A DNA stretch of 64,000 nt from an uncultured Lachnospira sp. GTDB lineage: Bacteria > Bacillota > Clostridia > Lachnospirales > Lachnospiraceae. Below, in pieces: positions 7,632-15,706 of this stretch (its first letter is position 1; each line of letters begins with the position of its first letter). Below the pieces are notes generated by a model, which saw only the letters and a program-made list of their open reading frames with translations, had not been told where the DNA came from and made no database searches. The translations under genes were made by a program, and so were the position numbers. The stretch is from assembly GCA_910589305.1 (NCBI GenBank), contig CAJUTV010000004.1:141990-205989 (forward strand), given 5' to 3'.

Positions 7632-7884
7632 ATGCTGTCGATTGGTGAGTTTTCAAAAATATGCAAAGTGTCTACCAAAACGCTTAGATACTACGCTGAA
7701 ATAGGGCTTATTCTGCCAAGTGAAATCGACCCGAAAAATGGATATAGGTACTATGCGATTGAGCAGTTGGAAACTAGTTAATCCTAAAGACAGAATAGTG
7801 GTTGCTGTTTCCTCTCTATTTGTTCCAAGTGTTAAAGACAGAGTAGATTTCATAAAAAAAGAAATTGAACCTCTGTTTAAGTAA
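7632..7884 (+). pseudogene. Truncated MerR-family regulator (HTH only) with out-of-frame tail
   Basis: ATG 7632 follows AAAGGTGG and encodes MLSIGEFSKICKVSTKTLRY, then YAEIGLILPSEI and NGYRYYAIEQLETS: the complete MerR winged HTH. It stops at TAA 7779-7781 after 49 residues, where intact MerR proteins have 120-280. From 7777 another frame continues as VNPKDRIVVAVSSLFVPS to a stop at 7884, but this does not resemble a MerR dimer or effector domain that I recognise. A deletion that joined the HTH to unrelated coding sequence explains this best. The 19-bp-spaced promoter in front is intact. A 31-codon frame at 7894 is probably also debris. Confidence 0.7.
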
Positions 7885-7976
7885 AGCAAAGTATATGTCA
7901 GCCAAACAACTGCAGGCGGTAAATAAAAAACGGTTGTTGGCGTTATTGATAGGTTATTGTAAATACGTACTTATTT

Positions 7977-8000
7977 CAGTGGGAGTATAAGCTCCCACTG
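7977..8000. terminator. Perfect hairpin after the decayed merR region
   Basis: CAGTGGGAG (7977-7985) and CTCCCACTG (7992-8000) form a perfect 9-bp stem with a 6-base loop. It is followed by GTTTGTTTC, so it is a terminator with a weak T-tract. Confidence 0.55.
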
Positions 8001-8107
8001 GTTTGTTTCAGACAGATTTAGAAATATTTTGATTTCCAGATTGCTAAAAACAGTATATAATGATATTGATTGATACAAATAAGAAAAAGGAATTGAGGTG
8101 ACAGCGT

Positions 8108-8815
8108 ATGCCAAAGTTTTGGGGGTATGTTTCAAATGAAGAATATGCCATAGGTTGTACAAGTACAACCGTATATGTCTATGACAAAGAAGGAAAAGAA
8201 TTAGCACAAATGAAGAATATAAAATATGGATATACAATTCGATTAAGCCCAAAGAAAAATTGTTTTGTTGTGAAGTCCACAGGCGCCTGTTTTGGTGTAT
8301 ATTCATTAGATACATTAAGTTTGTTGAAGACAGTGCGATACTCCCATGTGGATGGCGGTCAAGATGATGGATATTGCTTTTCAATAGATGGAAACTATTT
8401 TTATAATATTGAACGGCAGAGAAAATCGACCAATCATGCTATTTCTATATATGATGCCTCAAATTTTAAACGTATAAAAATGTTTTTAGAAGAAGATAAA
8501 CAAACAGAGCCTTGCTATATTGAGATGGATACGGATGGGCAGCTTTATGTACTGGGATTTCTTCGCAATGAAAATGGTATTATAGACAGCGGCTTTATTT
8601 CTAAAATGGGGGATACGGGTCTTGAAGCGTTATATACGATTCCTGTTTCAGAATATGAGGAGTATGTTTCACTTAAAAGTTTTGAATTATTTGGTTTTAC
8701 AGACAAAAAGAAAGAACTGTTTTCGTGGGAGTATCCTGATGTAGATACAAGTAAGATAGAAAATACAATATTTACGTTAGCTCAGTTATGGGAACAATAT
8801 CAGTCTGCAAGTTGA
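8108..8815 (+). CDS. Hypothetical protein with beta-propeller-like repeats
   Basis: 235 residues, cytoplasmic (no signal peptide or TM). The sequence alternates short beta strands with DxxG-type turns: TTVYVYDKEGKELAQM, SPKKNCFVVKSTGACFGVYS, YCFSIDGNYFYNIERQ, HAISIYDASNFKRIKMF and QLYVLGFL. This pattern is typical of WD40/YVTN-like propellers, though no canonical WD repeat is present. GAGGTGACAGCGT precedes the ATG. It is probably translated together with the small zinc-ribbon gene 29 bp downstream. I do not recognise a named family; partner binding is the likely role of such folds but is only inference. Confidence 0.6.
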   Translation: MPKFWGYVSNEEYAIGCTSTTVYVYDKEGKELAQMKNIKYGYTIRLSPKKNCFVVKSTGACFGVYSLDTLSLLKTVRYSHVDGGQDDGYCFSIDGNYFYNIERQRKSTNHAISIYDASNFKRIKMFLEEDKQTEPCYIEMDTDGQLYVLGFLRNENGIIDSGFISKMGDTGLEALYTIPVSEYEEYVSLKSFELFGFTDKKKELFSWEYPDVDTSKIENTIFTLAQLWEQYQSAS

Positions 8816-8844
8816 AGAAAAGCAGCACAGAAAAGGAGGATAGC

Positions 8845-9069
8845 ATGAAAAATACAAAAATTTGTCCAAAATGCAATGGTTCAGATATTCTTATAGTAGA
8901 CGGGTATGCAGGTGCGTATGGTTCTGGAAATAATATTATGACAGGAGCAACGATTTTTTCTGCCGTAAAGGTCAATCGTTATGTTTGTTGTTCTTGTGGA
9001 TATACAGAAGAATGGATTAATAAGGAAGATATTGAAAAAGTTAAACGCTCAAAGAAGGCACATTATTAA
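8845..9069 (+). CDS. Small zinc-ribbon protein
   Basis: 74 residues with two knuckles, ICPKCNGSD near the N-terminus and VCCSCGYTEEW at about residues 50-60, forming a four-cysteine zinc ribbon. AAGGAGG (8833-8839) defines ATG 8845; an upstream in-frame Met at 8788 lies inside the previous gene and is unlikely. The glycine-rich middle (GYAGAYGSGNNIMTG) is probably a loop. Similar short ribbons occur widely in Firmicutes without assigned function. Its leader, containing GCACAGAAAAGGAGG, closely resembles that of the hydrogenase gene downstream. Confidence 0.75.
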   Translation: MKNTKICPKCNGSDILIVDGYAGAYGSGNNIMTGATIFSAVKVNRYVCCSCGYTEEWINKEDIEKVKRSKKAHY

Positions 9070-9168
9070 TTTTGAATTGATTGTTGCAAGTAATAAGTTG
9101 AGTGTTATTTATATTTGTATAAACATTTGACTGGAGACTTTTTGTTGTTTGCTGGTAAAATACAGCCC

Positions 9169-9197
9169 TTGTTTTTACAATTAATATTTTATATAAT
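9169..9197 (+). promoter_or_regulatory. Probable promoter of the [FeFe] hydrogenase gene
   Basis: TTGTTT (9169-9174) and TATAAT (9192-9197) are separated by 17 bp, about 95 bp before the start. GCCAC ATATTTC GTGGC at 9223-9239 in the leader forms a small hairpin. Confidence 0.5.
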
Positions 9198-9290
9198 AAA
9201 AGCAATGTAGTTTGATGAGATGCCACATATTTCGTGGCTGTTCTGTCAATTGTGCAGACAAATAAAAGCGGCACAGAAAAGAGGATTATT

Positions 9291-10754
9291 ATGTTAACAA
9301 ATGACGCTACAATTATGAAAATTAAGCATGAAGTGAATTGTGAAGTGGCAAAGCTTGTCTATGAAGGAACGTTTGAGGAGAAAAAAGATGAGATACCATT
9401 TAAGATGATACCAGGTCTTAAACCAAAGTTTCGCTGTTGTGTATATAAAGAAAGAGAGATTATAAGACAGAGAGTAAGACTGGCAGAGGGATTAAATCCC
9501 AATGATAATAGACATGAAGATTCAAAAAATATAATTCAAGTTATTGGTTCAGCATGTGCAGACTGTCCATTGTCGCATTATCTTGTTACAGATAACTGCA
9601 GAAAATGTATGGCAAAAGCATGTCAGCAGTCCTGTAAATTTGGAGCCATAACAATGGGGCGTGACAGAGCTTATATTGACCCTGATAAATGCAAAGAGTG
9701 CGGTATGTGTGCAAAGGCTTGCCCATATAATGCGATTGCAGACCTTATTCGACCTTGTAAAAAAGCTTGTCCAGTCAATGCAATTACAATGGACGAGGAA
9801 GGGATTTGCGTTATTGATGATGAAAAATGTATACGCTGCGGAAAGTGTATACATAGGTGCCCATTTGGCGCTATCGGTTCAAAAACAGATATTGTTGATG
9901 TTATCAATGCTATTAAATCAGACAAGACCGTTGTTGCCATGTTTGCTCCGGCAGTGGAGGGACAATTTGGCGCTGATATTACGATGAGCAGTATTAGAAG
10001 TGCATGTAAAAAATTAGGTTTTGACGATATGATTGAGGTTGGACTTGGCGGCGATATGACGGCTGCTGCGGAAGCAGATGAATGGGTTGAGGCATATGAG
10101 TTTGAAAAGAAAAAAACAACGTCTTGCTGTCCAGCATTTGTCAATATGATTCGTCAGCATTTTCCAGAACTTTCAGAGGATATCTCAACAACCGTATCGC
10201 CTATGTGTGCCGTTTCGAGGATGGTTAAAGCAGGTAATCCAGAAGCGATTACCGTATTTGTAGGACCTTGCATAGCAAAAAAAGATGAAGCAAAAAGAAA
10301 TCCTGTAAGGGGAAATGCAGACTATGTTCTTACAATTGGTGAATTTCGTTCCATGATGAGGGCAAAAGGTGTAAAATTTGAACCAGATAGTGATAATGTT
10401 CAGCAGGCGAGTGTTTTTGGCAAGCGTTTTGGCAATGGTGGAGGCGTTACAAACGCTGTGCTTAAAAGTATAGAAGAAGCAGGACTTGACCCATCACAAT
10501 ATAAAGTTGAGAAATGTGCGGGAGCGGATGCATGTAAAAAAGCATTATTAATGTTGCGGGCAAAGAAGTTAAATGCCGATTTTATAGAAGGAATGATGTG
10601 TGAGGGCGGCTGCGTAGGCGGTCCAAGTCAGCATAAGACAGAAGCGGCATTTAAGAAAGACCGTGATAAAATGATTAGCGAGGCAGACGAGCGCGGTGTT
10701 CGTGAAAATCTTGAAAATTATCCGATGGATTCATTTAGTATGTATAAAAAATAG
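9291..10754 (+). CDS. [FeFe] hydrogenase, group-B-like, with 4Fe-4S ferredoxin domains
   Basis: 487 residues. The N-terminal third has several ferredoxin-type clusters: CADCPLSHYLVTDNC, CRKCMAKACQQSCKFGA, CKECGMCAKACPYNA, KKACPVNA and CIRCGKCIHRCPFGA. The H-cluster domain follows with all three signatures: L1 TSCCPAFVNM, L2 FVGPCIAKKDEA and L3 EGMMCEGGCVGGP, keeping the four cysteines that hold the H-cluster. L1 ends in AF rather than AW and L2 begins GPC rather than MPC, which fits group B hydrogenases of clostridia more than the prototypical group A enzyme. It would exchange electrons between ferredoxin and protons, or act as a sensor. Maturases HydEFG are not in the window. GAGGATTATT before ATG 9291 sets the start. 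Confidence 0.85.
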   Translation: MLTNDATIMKIKHEVNCEVAKLVYEGTFEEKKDEIPFKMIPGLKPKFRCCVYKEREIIRQRVRLAEGLNPNDNRHEDSKNIIQVIGSACADCPLSHYLVTDNCRKCMAKACQQSCKFGAITMGRDRAYIDPDKCKECGMCAKACPYNAIADLIRPCKKACPVNAITMDEEGICVIDDEKCIRCGKCIHRCPFGAIGSKTDIVDVINAIKSDKTVVAMFAPAVEGQFGADITMSSIRSACKKLGFDDMIEVGLGGDMTAAAEADEWVEAYEFEKKKTTSCCPAFVNMIRQHFPELSEDISTTVSPMCAVSRMVKAGNPEAITVFVGPCIAKKDEAKRNPVRGNADYVLTIGEFRSMMRAKGVKFEPDSDNVQQASVFGKRFGNGGGVTNAVLKSIEEAGLDPSQYKVEKCAGADACKKALLMLRAKKLNADFIEGMMCEGGCVGGPSQHKTEAAFKKDRDKMISEADERGVRENLENYPMDSFSMYKK

Positions 10755-10778
10755 TAACCATTTATTTTAGTTCTTTGT

Positions 10779-10863
10779 GCAAAAGATGGCTGTGCATAAA
10801 AGGCTGCTTACAGCTTTGCAAAAATTTGAGCCATTAGCTGCTTCTAAAATCGCAGCCTGGAGG
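10779..10863 (+). promoter_or_regulatory. Two-hairpin 5' leader ending at the Shine-Dalgarno (NUDIX copy)
   Basis: First hairpin: GCAAA/TTTGC and GCTGT/ACAGC (10779-10819). Second hairpin: GCTGC 10837-10841 with GCAGC 10852-10856, one base before TGGAGG (10858-10863). Similar leaders precede aat (19823-19941) and engB (28857-28917). Folding could limit access of ribosomes. Confidence 0.5.
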
Positions 10864-10869
10864 TAAATT

Positions 10870-11433
10870 ATGAAATTTAATAAGATAGAGAAAGTTCATA
10901 AAGGAAGATTTATTGATCGATATGATATTACATATACAACGGTTGATAATCAAAAGAAAGTATATGAGATTATCAGCCGCAACAAAAATATAACAACTGC
11001 AGAGGAGATAAAAAATCCAAATACAGATGGTGTTGTTATTGTTATGACTGATGAGGCAAACGAGAAAATTCTTTTAAATAAGGAATTTCGGTTGTCGGTA
11101 AATGATTATGTCTATAATTTTCCAGCAGGGCTGATTGATTTGGGTGAGACGCCGGAAGCGGCAGCAGCAAGAGAGTTAAAAGAAGAGACAGGACTTGATA
11201 TTGTAAGGATAGAAGATAAGTTATATGACAGTTACAGTGCAATCGGATTTTCTAATGAGACCAATGCTGTTATTGTTGGTGTTGCAAAAGGTGAATTTAC
11301 GCCAAGCACATCAACGGTTGAGGAGATTGAGGCAAAATGGTATACACGCGACGAGATAAAGGAATTGTTAAAAGATAAACATTTTGCAGCAAGAACACAG
11401 GCATATTGTTATATGTGGTCAAAGGGGCGATAA
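10870..11433 (+). CDS. NUDIX hydrolase (ADP-ribose pyrophosphatase-like)
   Basis: 187 residues. The NUDIX box lies at about residues 87-109, starting GLIDLGETPEAAAARE and continuing LKEETGLDI, and keeps the metal-binding REXXEE glutamates. The preceding strand (NEKILLNKEFRLSVNDYVYN, then FPAG) is the arrangement seen in ADP-sugar pyrophosphatases, so hydrolysis of ADP-ribose or a similar nucleoside-diphosphate sugar is likely. The start is set by TGGAGG 10858-10863. Its stop is directly followed by the GTG start of the LRR lipoprotein gene, so the two are co-transcribed. Confidence 0.85.
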   Translation: MKFNKIEKVHKGRFIDRYDITYTTVDNQKKVYEIISRNKNITTAEEIKNPNTDGVVIVMTDEANEKILLNKEFRLSVNDYVYNFPAGLIDLGETPEAAAARELKEETGLDIVRIEDKLYDSYSAIGFSNETNAVIVGVAKGEFTPSTSTVEEIEAKWYTRDEIKELLKDKHFAARTQAYCYMWSKGR

Positions 11434-11434
11434 A

Positions 11435-12184
11435 GTGAAAAAAAACAAAATCTATTATATTTTAATGATTGTATGTATCGCCATGATAGTCTGTTTTACA
11501 GGCTGTGGAAAAAAGAATACAACTCAGTATATTCGGTATGAAAAATTAGATGATGGGACATATTGTGTAAAAGAGCTTACAGATGCAGGTAAAGATGCCT
11601 CAGAGATTACAGTACCATCTGAATATGAGGGAATTAAAGTGACTGCGATAGGGCGTGGAGCTTTTCAGGACAGCCATAATCTTAAAACAGTCCATATTGC
11701 AGACAGTGTTACAAGTATCCTTGAAAATGCTTTTCTTCATTGCAGCGGGTTAGAACATGTTAATTTGTCAGAGGACACCATTGAAGTGATAGGAGCAAAT
11801 GCGTTTGAGGGAACAAAGTGGCAGAGCAATATTTTAGCAGATAAAGGTATTGTAATAGTAGGAAGTATATATGTCAATGGAAAACAGGTAAGTGGAGAAT
11901 ATACCATTCCAGATAATGTTAAGATTATTGCAGCAGAGGCATTTAAAGACAATAAAAATATAACAAAAATTGTTATTCCAGAAGGTGTTAAAACGCTTGG
12001 CGTATATAGTTTTTCTTCCTGTGAAAATCTTGAGAGTGTCGATATTCCAGAGTCGTTGGAAAAAATAGGATATGGTGCATTTAGTTATTGTAGCAATTTA
12101 TCAATTGTTATTCCAAAGACCGTTAAAAATGTTGATAATGATGCTTTTTTAGATATTAAAGAGCTCGAATATCAGGAGGGTTGA
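11435..12184 (+). CDS. Leucine-rich-repeat (BspA-like) surface lipoprotein
   Basis: 249 residues starting at GTG 11435, one base after the NUDIX stop, with AGGGG upstream. The first 25 residues form a lipoprotein signal ending in the lipobox CFTGC, so the mature protein is lipid-anchored outside the cell. The rest is LRR_5/BspA-type repeats: IGRGAFQDSHNLKTVHIADS, ILENAFLHCSGLEHVNLS, IIAAEAFKDNKNITKIVIPE and LGVYSFSSCENLESVDIPES, each about 23 residues with the A-F-x-x-C/N-x-x-L pattern. Such proteins mediate adhesion or binding in gut Firmicutes; the ligand is unknown. The stop overlaps the region of the next gene's start. Confidence 0.85.
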   Translation: MKKNKIYYILMIVCIAMIVCFTGCGKKNTTQYIRYEKLDDGTYCVKELTDAGKDASEITVPSEYEGIKVTAIGRGAFQDSHNLKTVHIADSVTSILENAFLHCSGLEHVNLSEDTIEVIGANAFEGTKWQSNILADKGIVIVGSIYVNGKQVSGEYTIPDNVKIIAAEAFKDNKNITKIVIPEGVKTLGVYSFSSCENLESVDIPESLEKIGYGAFSYCSNLSIVIPKTVKNVDNDAFLDIKELEYQEG

Positions 12185-12186
12185 TT

Positions 12187-13158
12187 ATGATTGTTGAAAA
12201 AAATCATTCAAAGACAGATTCATCTACATTGACTTTTTTATCGACGAGCAAACGGTGTAAAATACATGCTTGTATATGGCATCCAGATAAAACAAAGTAT
12301 GCAAAGCCAATAGGGATTATTCAAATAGCACATGGTATGGTAGACCATATTGAACGGTTTGAGGATATGGCACTATATTTTACAAAAAGAGGTTTTTTAG
12401 TTGTCGGCAACGACCATCTTGGACATGGCGATTCTATTGCAAGTAAGGATGATTGGGGGTATTTTGCTGACCATAAGGATTGTGGAACATATCTTGTCAA
12501 AGATATGCACAAACTTACCAAGATAATAAAAAAGGAATATCCTAATTTGCCATACGTTCTTATTGGACATAGCATGGGCTCTTTTTTGACAAGAAAATAT
12601 ATGATGATGTATAAAGATGAACTAGATGCATGTGTTGTGTTAGGAACAGGCAATCAGCGTTTAATCATAGTTGAGGCAGGCAGACTGCTGGTTCATATAA
12701 CAAAATATTTGAAAGGAGATAAATATAGAAGCCCTATTTTAAAAAAGTTAATGTTTGCTAATTACAATAAATATATAAAAGATTGTAAAAGTGAAAATGC
12801 GTGGCTTACAAGAGATGATGAGATTGTAAAGAAATATGACCATGATGAAAAATGTTCATTTATGTTTACTGTCAATGCCTATGAAGGCATGTTAAAAGTA
12901 ATACGATTTGTAATACGCGACGCCAATATTAGGCACACTCCGCGTTATTTGCCAGTATTGTTTGCGGCAGGAATGGCAGACCCAGTAGGAGAGTATGGCA
13001 AAGCGGTCAAAAGAATTTATCGCAAATACGCAAGATGGCTTGATGATGCACAGTTAAAGTTATATGATGATTGCAGACATGAGCTTCACAGTGAAATTGG
13101 CAGAGAACACATATTTGAAGATATTTATTTATGGATACTAAGAAAGATAAATATTTAA
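12187..13158 (+). CDS. Alpha/beta hydrolase, monoglyceride-lipase / lysophospholipase type
   Basis: 323 residues, cytoplasmic. The nucleophile elbow GHSMGS has Ser at about residue 129. The oxyanion and substrate region is IAHGMVDHIERFEDMA, matching the HGMxEHxxRY motif of serine aminopeptidase S33 / monoacylglycerol lipases. The catalytic Asp is in AGMADPVGEYG and the His in DCRHELHSE. A TTG at 12181 is also in frame, but AGGAGGG (12174-12180) lies 6 bases from ATG 12187, which is chosen. Likely substrates are monoglycerides or lysophospholipids. Third gene after the NUDIX and LRR genes, nearly abutting, so probably one operon. Confidence 0.85.
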   Translation: MIVEKNHSKTDSSTLTFLSTSKRCKIHACIWHPDKTKYAKPIGIIQIAHGMVDHIERFEDMALYFTKRGFLVVGNDHLGHGDSIASKDDWGYFADHKDCGTYLVKDMHKLTKIIKKEYPNLPYVLIGHSMGSFLTRKYMMMYKDELDACVVLGTGNQRLIIVEAGRLLVHITKYLKGDKYRSPILKKLMFANYNKYIKDCKSENAWLTRDDEIVKKYDHDEKCSFMFTVNAYEGMLKVIRFVIRDANIRHTPRYLPVLFAAGMADPVGEYGKAVKRIYRKYARWLDDAQLKLYDDCRHELHSEIGREHIFEDIYLWILRKINI

Positions 13159-13176
13159 CCTCATCAAGGAAGTCCC

Positions 13177-13203
13177 CACTTCAATGCTGCAAAGGCATAA
13201 GTG
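13177..13203. repeat. 27-bp hairpin repeat, copy 1
   Basis: CACTTCAATGC (left arm) and GCATAAGTG (right arm) form an imperfect hairpin. The same 27 bp, with three changes in the loop, occur at 53431-53457, 40 kb away. Confidence 0.6.
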
Positions 13204-13228
13204 AGGACTTGCGTTACGATAGTAGCTA

Positions 13229-13289
13229 TGAGGTTAGGGTGTCAAACACCCAAGCAAGTAGCGTAGCGGATTGCGAATATGCGCTTAAC
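13229..13289. repeat. 61-bp dispersed repeat, copy 1
   Basis: Begins TGAGGTTAGGGTGTCAAACA and ends TTGCGAATATGCGCTTAAC. It matches 40093-40153 in 57 of 61 positions without gaps. The 3' end also resembles inverted fragments at 1195-1220 and 51516-51545. No coding potential. Confidence 0.85.
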
Positions 13290-13310
13290 TAAATATATTT
13301 TATAAAAATA

Positions 13311-13340
13311 AAACTGCTGCAATTTTTGCAGCAGTTTTTT
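13311..13340. terminator. Bidirectional intrinsic terminator
   Basis: AAACTGCTGCAA / TTGCAGCAGTTT form a perfect stem with a T-run on one side and an A-run on the other. It lies between convergent genes and can serve both strands. Confidence 0.85.
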
Positions 13341-13439
13341 ATATACACAGACGTCTAAATGAAATATGTCAGCAATCGAACGGACGTCTGGCACGCGAGT
13401 AGAGGAAGACAAATTTTTCTGCTCGATTATAAATGGTAC

Positions 13440-14330
13440 TTATTTACCTTGTTTTATGCAAAATGCAAAATAACCATTTCGTTTTGTATTAAACAGTAAG
13501 CTGTAAGAAGGATATTGTTTCTCAAAGGATTTGGTGAGCTGTTCAAATGTCATAATATCAATCTTTTCTAGTTGATAGGTTTCATTAAGAACAAAGTGTT
13601 TTCCAACACATTCCATCAGTTTTTGAGAGAGCATTTTAAATGTATACATAACCGTTTTATCAACTTTCGTTATTTGTTTGTCAAGCATTCCGCTGAGTAT
13701 ATTAAGAATCATTTGCTGCTCATAAATCATATAAATTTGTATGGGTTCTTTTTTTAAATTATAATAAAGCAGCCGATAGCAAAGTTGACTTCCAGCAGAA
13801 AAATCTTCTCCGCTGTAATGGTCGCTCATAAGCTGTGCCTTTATTCGGAACAATTTTTCTAATGTTTGAGAAATTGCTTTTTGAAGGGAATCAATTTCAT
13901 TTTCTGAAGCTTGATGTACCCATTTTTTAGAGACACGTCCAGTAAGGGAATAGTCTTCAATCAAAATATGTCCATTGAGCCAGCCAATACAAATTCCAAG
14001 AAAATGCTGTACAGACTCCACAGAGTAATTATGAGCTTCTAATTCTTCCTCAAGAGCAGGAATGGTCTTATCGCGCATATTGTCGTGCAAACGTTTATGT
14101 ATATCATAATCGCCATAATGAATAGACTGCATATAAGCTTCTTCTTCAGCAAAATGTTTTATTGCATAGCTCTTAAAATACTTGATGCCCTCCCGACAGG
14201 CATGTTGTTGTTTTGCTGTATCTTCATTGAGATTTAATAGTTTAGAAACAATTGAAAAGAGTCGTTGATGTGCCTTGTCAATATCATTTACACCAATATT
14301 AAACCAATCATTCCATTTTAATTCATTCAA
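13440..14330 (-). CDS. Bacteriohemerythrin with an additional C-terminal domain
   Basis: 296 residues from a TTG start at 14330, supported by AAAGGGGAG 8 bases before it; longer starts upstream would add unlikely sequence. The first 130 residues are a hemerythrin four-helix bundle with the di-iron ligands visible: W..WF.IGVNDIDKAHQRLF, IKHFAEEEAYM, YDIHKRLHD and LNGHILIEDYSL. It binds O2 (or senses oxygen or iron). A further 150 residues, including YGLF-free helical sequence QLMECVGKHFVLNETYQ and SYSLLFNTKRNGYFAFCI, form a second domain I do not recognise; the alternation suggests a CheX-like or sensory fold. The leader is about 140 nt and carries two direct repeats of CTTGGCTCAYTG. Confidence 0.75.
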   Translation of the reverse strand: MNELKWNDWFNIGVNDIDKAHQRLFSIVSKLLNLNEDTAKQQHACREGIKYFKSYAIKHFAEEEAYMQSIHYGDYDIHKRLHDNMRDKTIPALEEELEAHNYSVESVQHFLGICIGWLNGHILIEDYSLTGRVSKKWVHQASENEIDSLQKAISQTLEKLFRIKAQLMSDHYSGEDFSAGSQLCYRLLYYNLKKEPIQIYMIYEQQMILNILSGMLDKQITKVDKTVMYTFKMLSQKLMECVGKHFVLNETYQLEKIDIMTFEQLTKSFEKQYPSYSLLFNTKRNGYFAFCIKQGK

Positions 14331-14368
14331 TACGTTTACTCCCCTTTCTAATTTTTTCTTTCCGCCAG

Positions 14369-14425
14369 CAGTGAGCCAAGTGTCATGCTTGCGGAAATAT
14401 TTAACTTCACAAACAATGAGCCAAG
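14369..14425 (-). promoter_or_regulatory. Two 12-bp direct repeats in the hemerythrin leader
   Basis: CAGTGAGCCAAG at 14369-14380 and CAATGAGCCAAG at 14414-14425 differ at one base and are 45 bp apart (+ strand reading). TTTCCGC...GCGGAAA encloses the first copy in the transcript as a possible hairpin. Confidence 0.35.
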
Positions 14426-14479
14426 CAGACCGTTGACATGTCCGATTGGCAATCATTGTAGGATATTTATTATTATACC

Positions 14480-14508
14480 AGTATAACATAAATGGTTAAA
14501 TTATACAA
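14480..14508 (-). promoter_or_regulatory. Probable promoter of the hemerythrin gene
   Basis: On the minus strand TTGTAT (14508-14503) and TATACT (14485-14480) are separated by 17 bp. The transcript would start near 14473, giving a leader of about 140 nt. Confidence 0.5.
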
Positions 14509-14530
14509 TCATTCAAAAAGAAAAAGGAAT

Positions 14531-15436
14531 TTATACATTATGAATCAAGGTTTCATATTTTGGCATAAATCCAATACCTGTAGTATATGCGCCTGTATGA
14601 CAACCTGTAATAATACTGACGCGACCATCAAAACGTTCACGGCTTTCAATACACTGAATATTTAGTGCTTCCTCAATATTTTTTCTTAATTCATCTCGTT
14701 CTTCATAGCGATTGGCTGAGCCTGTGCTAAAATGATAAGTTTGTGGGTCAATATTATTGTTTAAAAAGTGTTTTTTAACATTTTCAAATATAGAATTAAT
14801 TGATTTTTTTCTTGTTCGGCTTATACCTGCTATATTGAGTTCCCCATTTTTAAGGAAAATGGTTGGGCGAATATTGAGTGCGCCAGTAATCAGTGTAGCA
14901 AGTTTTCCAATTCGTCCTCCTTTTTTTAAGTAATCCAAATTTTCAATAGTAAATATAACGCTTCCTATACCTGTCATATTTCTAAGAATTTTGACAGCCG
15001 TATCAAAATCAACATTGTCACGATTCATACGGATTGCCTCATAGACAAGAAGTCCTTGTGCAGCAGAATTTAACTGTGAATTAATAACTTCTATTTTGGC
15101 ATCGGGATAATCTTCTTTTAGCTGCTGTGCTGCAATTCTTGCAGAATTATAAGAGCCGCTAAGTACAGTAGAAATTGTCATAGCAACGACAGGGATATTT
15201 TTTTCTACATAAGGTAAAAAGGTATCTGTGTAATCTTGAACACTAGGTAGAGAAGTTTTTGGATAAATTTTATTATTAATGATTTTTTGATAAAAATCTT
15301 CCACAGAAAGCTCATATAAGTCTTTATAATAATTTTTTTCATCAAATGTAACATAGAAAGGAACTAATGTAACATCGACAGAATTGGCATAGTCTAGTGT
15401 GTAATCACATGCAGTATCGCTTATAATTTTAAACAT
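14531..15436 (-). CDS. DegV-family fatty-acid-binding protein
   Basis: 301 residues. The DegV N-terminus is clear: FKIISDTACDYTLDYA, VPFYVTFDEKNYYKD, KTSLPSVQDYTDTFLPY and the phosphate/carboxylate-binding TISTVLSGSYNSAR. FIENLDYLKKGGRIGK also fits as (T)IENLDYLKKGGRIG. The C-terminus ends GCHTGAYTTGIGF, matching the HxGPGaxGv-type DegV motif. Such proteins bind fatty acids and in Firmicutes can act as the FakB subunit delivering them to the kinase FakA. No fakA is nearby. GGAGATTATT precedes ATG 15436. The ATG at 15448 overlaps the Shine-Dalgarno and is rejected. A 22-base stretch at its start is identical to one before the asparaginase gene. Confidence 0.88.
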   Translation of the reverse strand: MFKIISDTACDYTLDYANSVDVTLVPFYVTFDEKNYYKDLYELSVEDFYQKIINNKIYPKTSLPSVQDYTDTFLPYVEKNIPVVAMTISTVLSGSYNSARIAAQQLKEDYPDAKIEVINSQLNSAAQGLLVYEAIRMNRDNVDFDTAVKILRNMTGIGSVIFTIENLDYLKKGGRIGKLATLITGALNIRPTIFLKNGELNIAGISRTRKKSINSIFENVKKHFLNNNIDPQTYHFSTGSANRYEERDELRKNIEEALNIQCIESRERFDGRVSIITGCHTGAYTTGIGFMPKYETLIHNV

Positions 15437-15453
15437 AATAATCTCCATTTCTG

Positions 15454-15491
15454 CGTTGCCTTTATGTTAAAGTAAATAGTGTTAAGCAACG
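15454..15491 (-). promoter_or_regulatory. Inverted repeat in the degV leader
   Basis: CGTTGC (15454-15459) and GCAACG (15486-15491) flank 26 bases, just upstream of the Shine-Dalgarno on the minus strand. The sequence from the proximal arm to the start codon matches the asparaginase leader. Confidence 0.5.
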
Positions 15492-15706
15492 TCAATTACT
15501 AAGTGATATAGTTTAATAAAATGTATTATAATAATATTGAATAATATAACACATAGTTTTAAAAACTACAACATATTTTTCTTTTATTATGAAAAATTTT
15601 TATTGTAAAAAGTAGGCATGTATTTAATAAAAGGAAATATTTTCCTGTTTTCAAAATTATGGTATAATGCTTGCTGTGTAATAAGGTGTTTAGAAATGGA
15701 GAAGCA

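Larger units (their letters stand above)
13159..13439. other. Intergenic region between convergent genes, rich in repeats and hairpins
   Basis: No gene. From left to right: a 27-bp hairpin repeat (13177-13203), a 61-bp dispersed repeat (13229-13289), a strong terminator (13311-13340), and an inverted repeat CAGACGTC (13348-13355) / GACGTCTG (13383-13390). The hydrolase and hemerythrin genes converge here. Confidence 0.7.

Noticed and set aside
7894..7989. 31-codon frame MSAKQLQAVNKKRLLALL...
   Set aside because: No Shine-Dalgarno and its end runs into the hairpin at 7977; probably a remnant.
14331..14480. c-di-GMP riboswitch in the hemerythrin leader
   Set aside because: The GEMM consensus segments are not present; only short direct repeats and a simple hairpin are seen.
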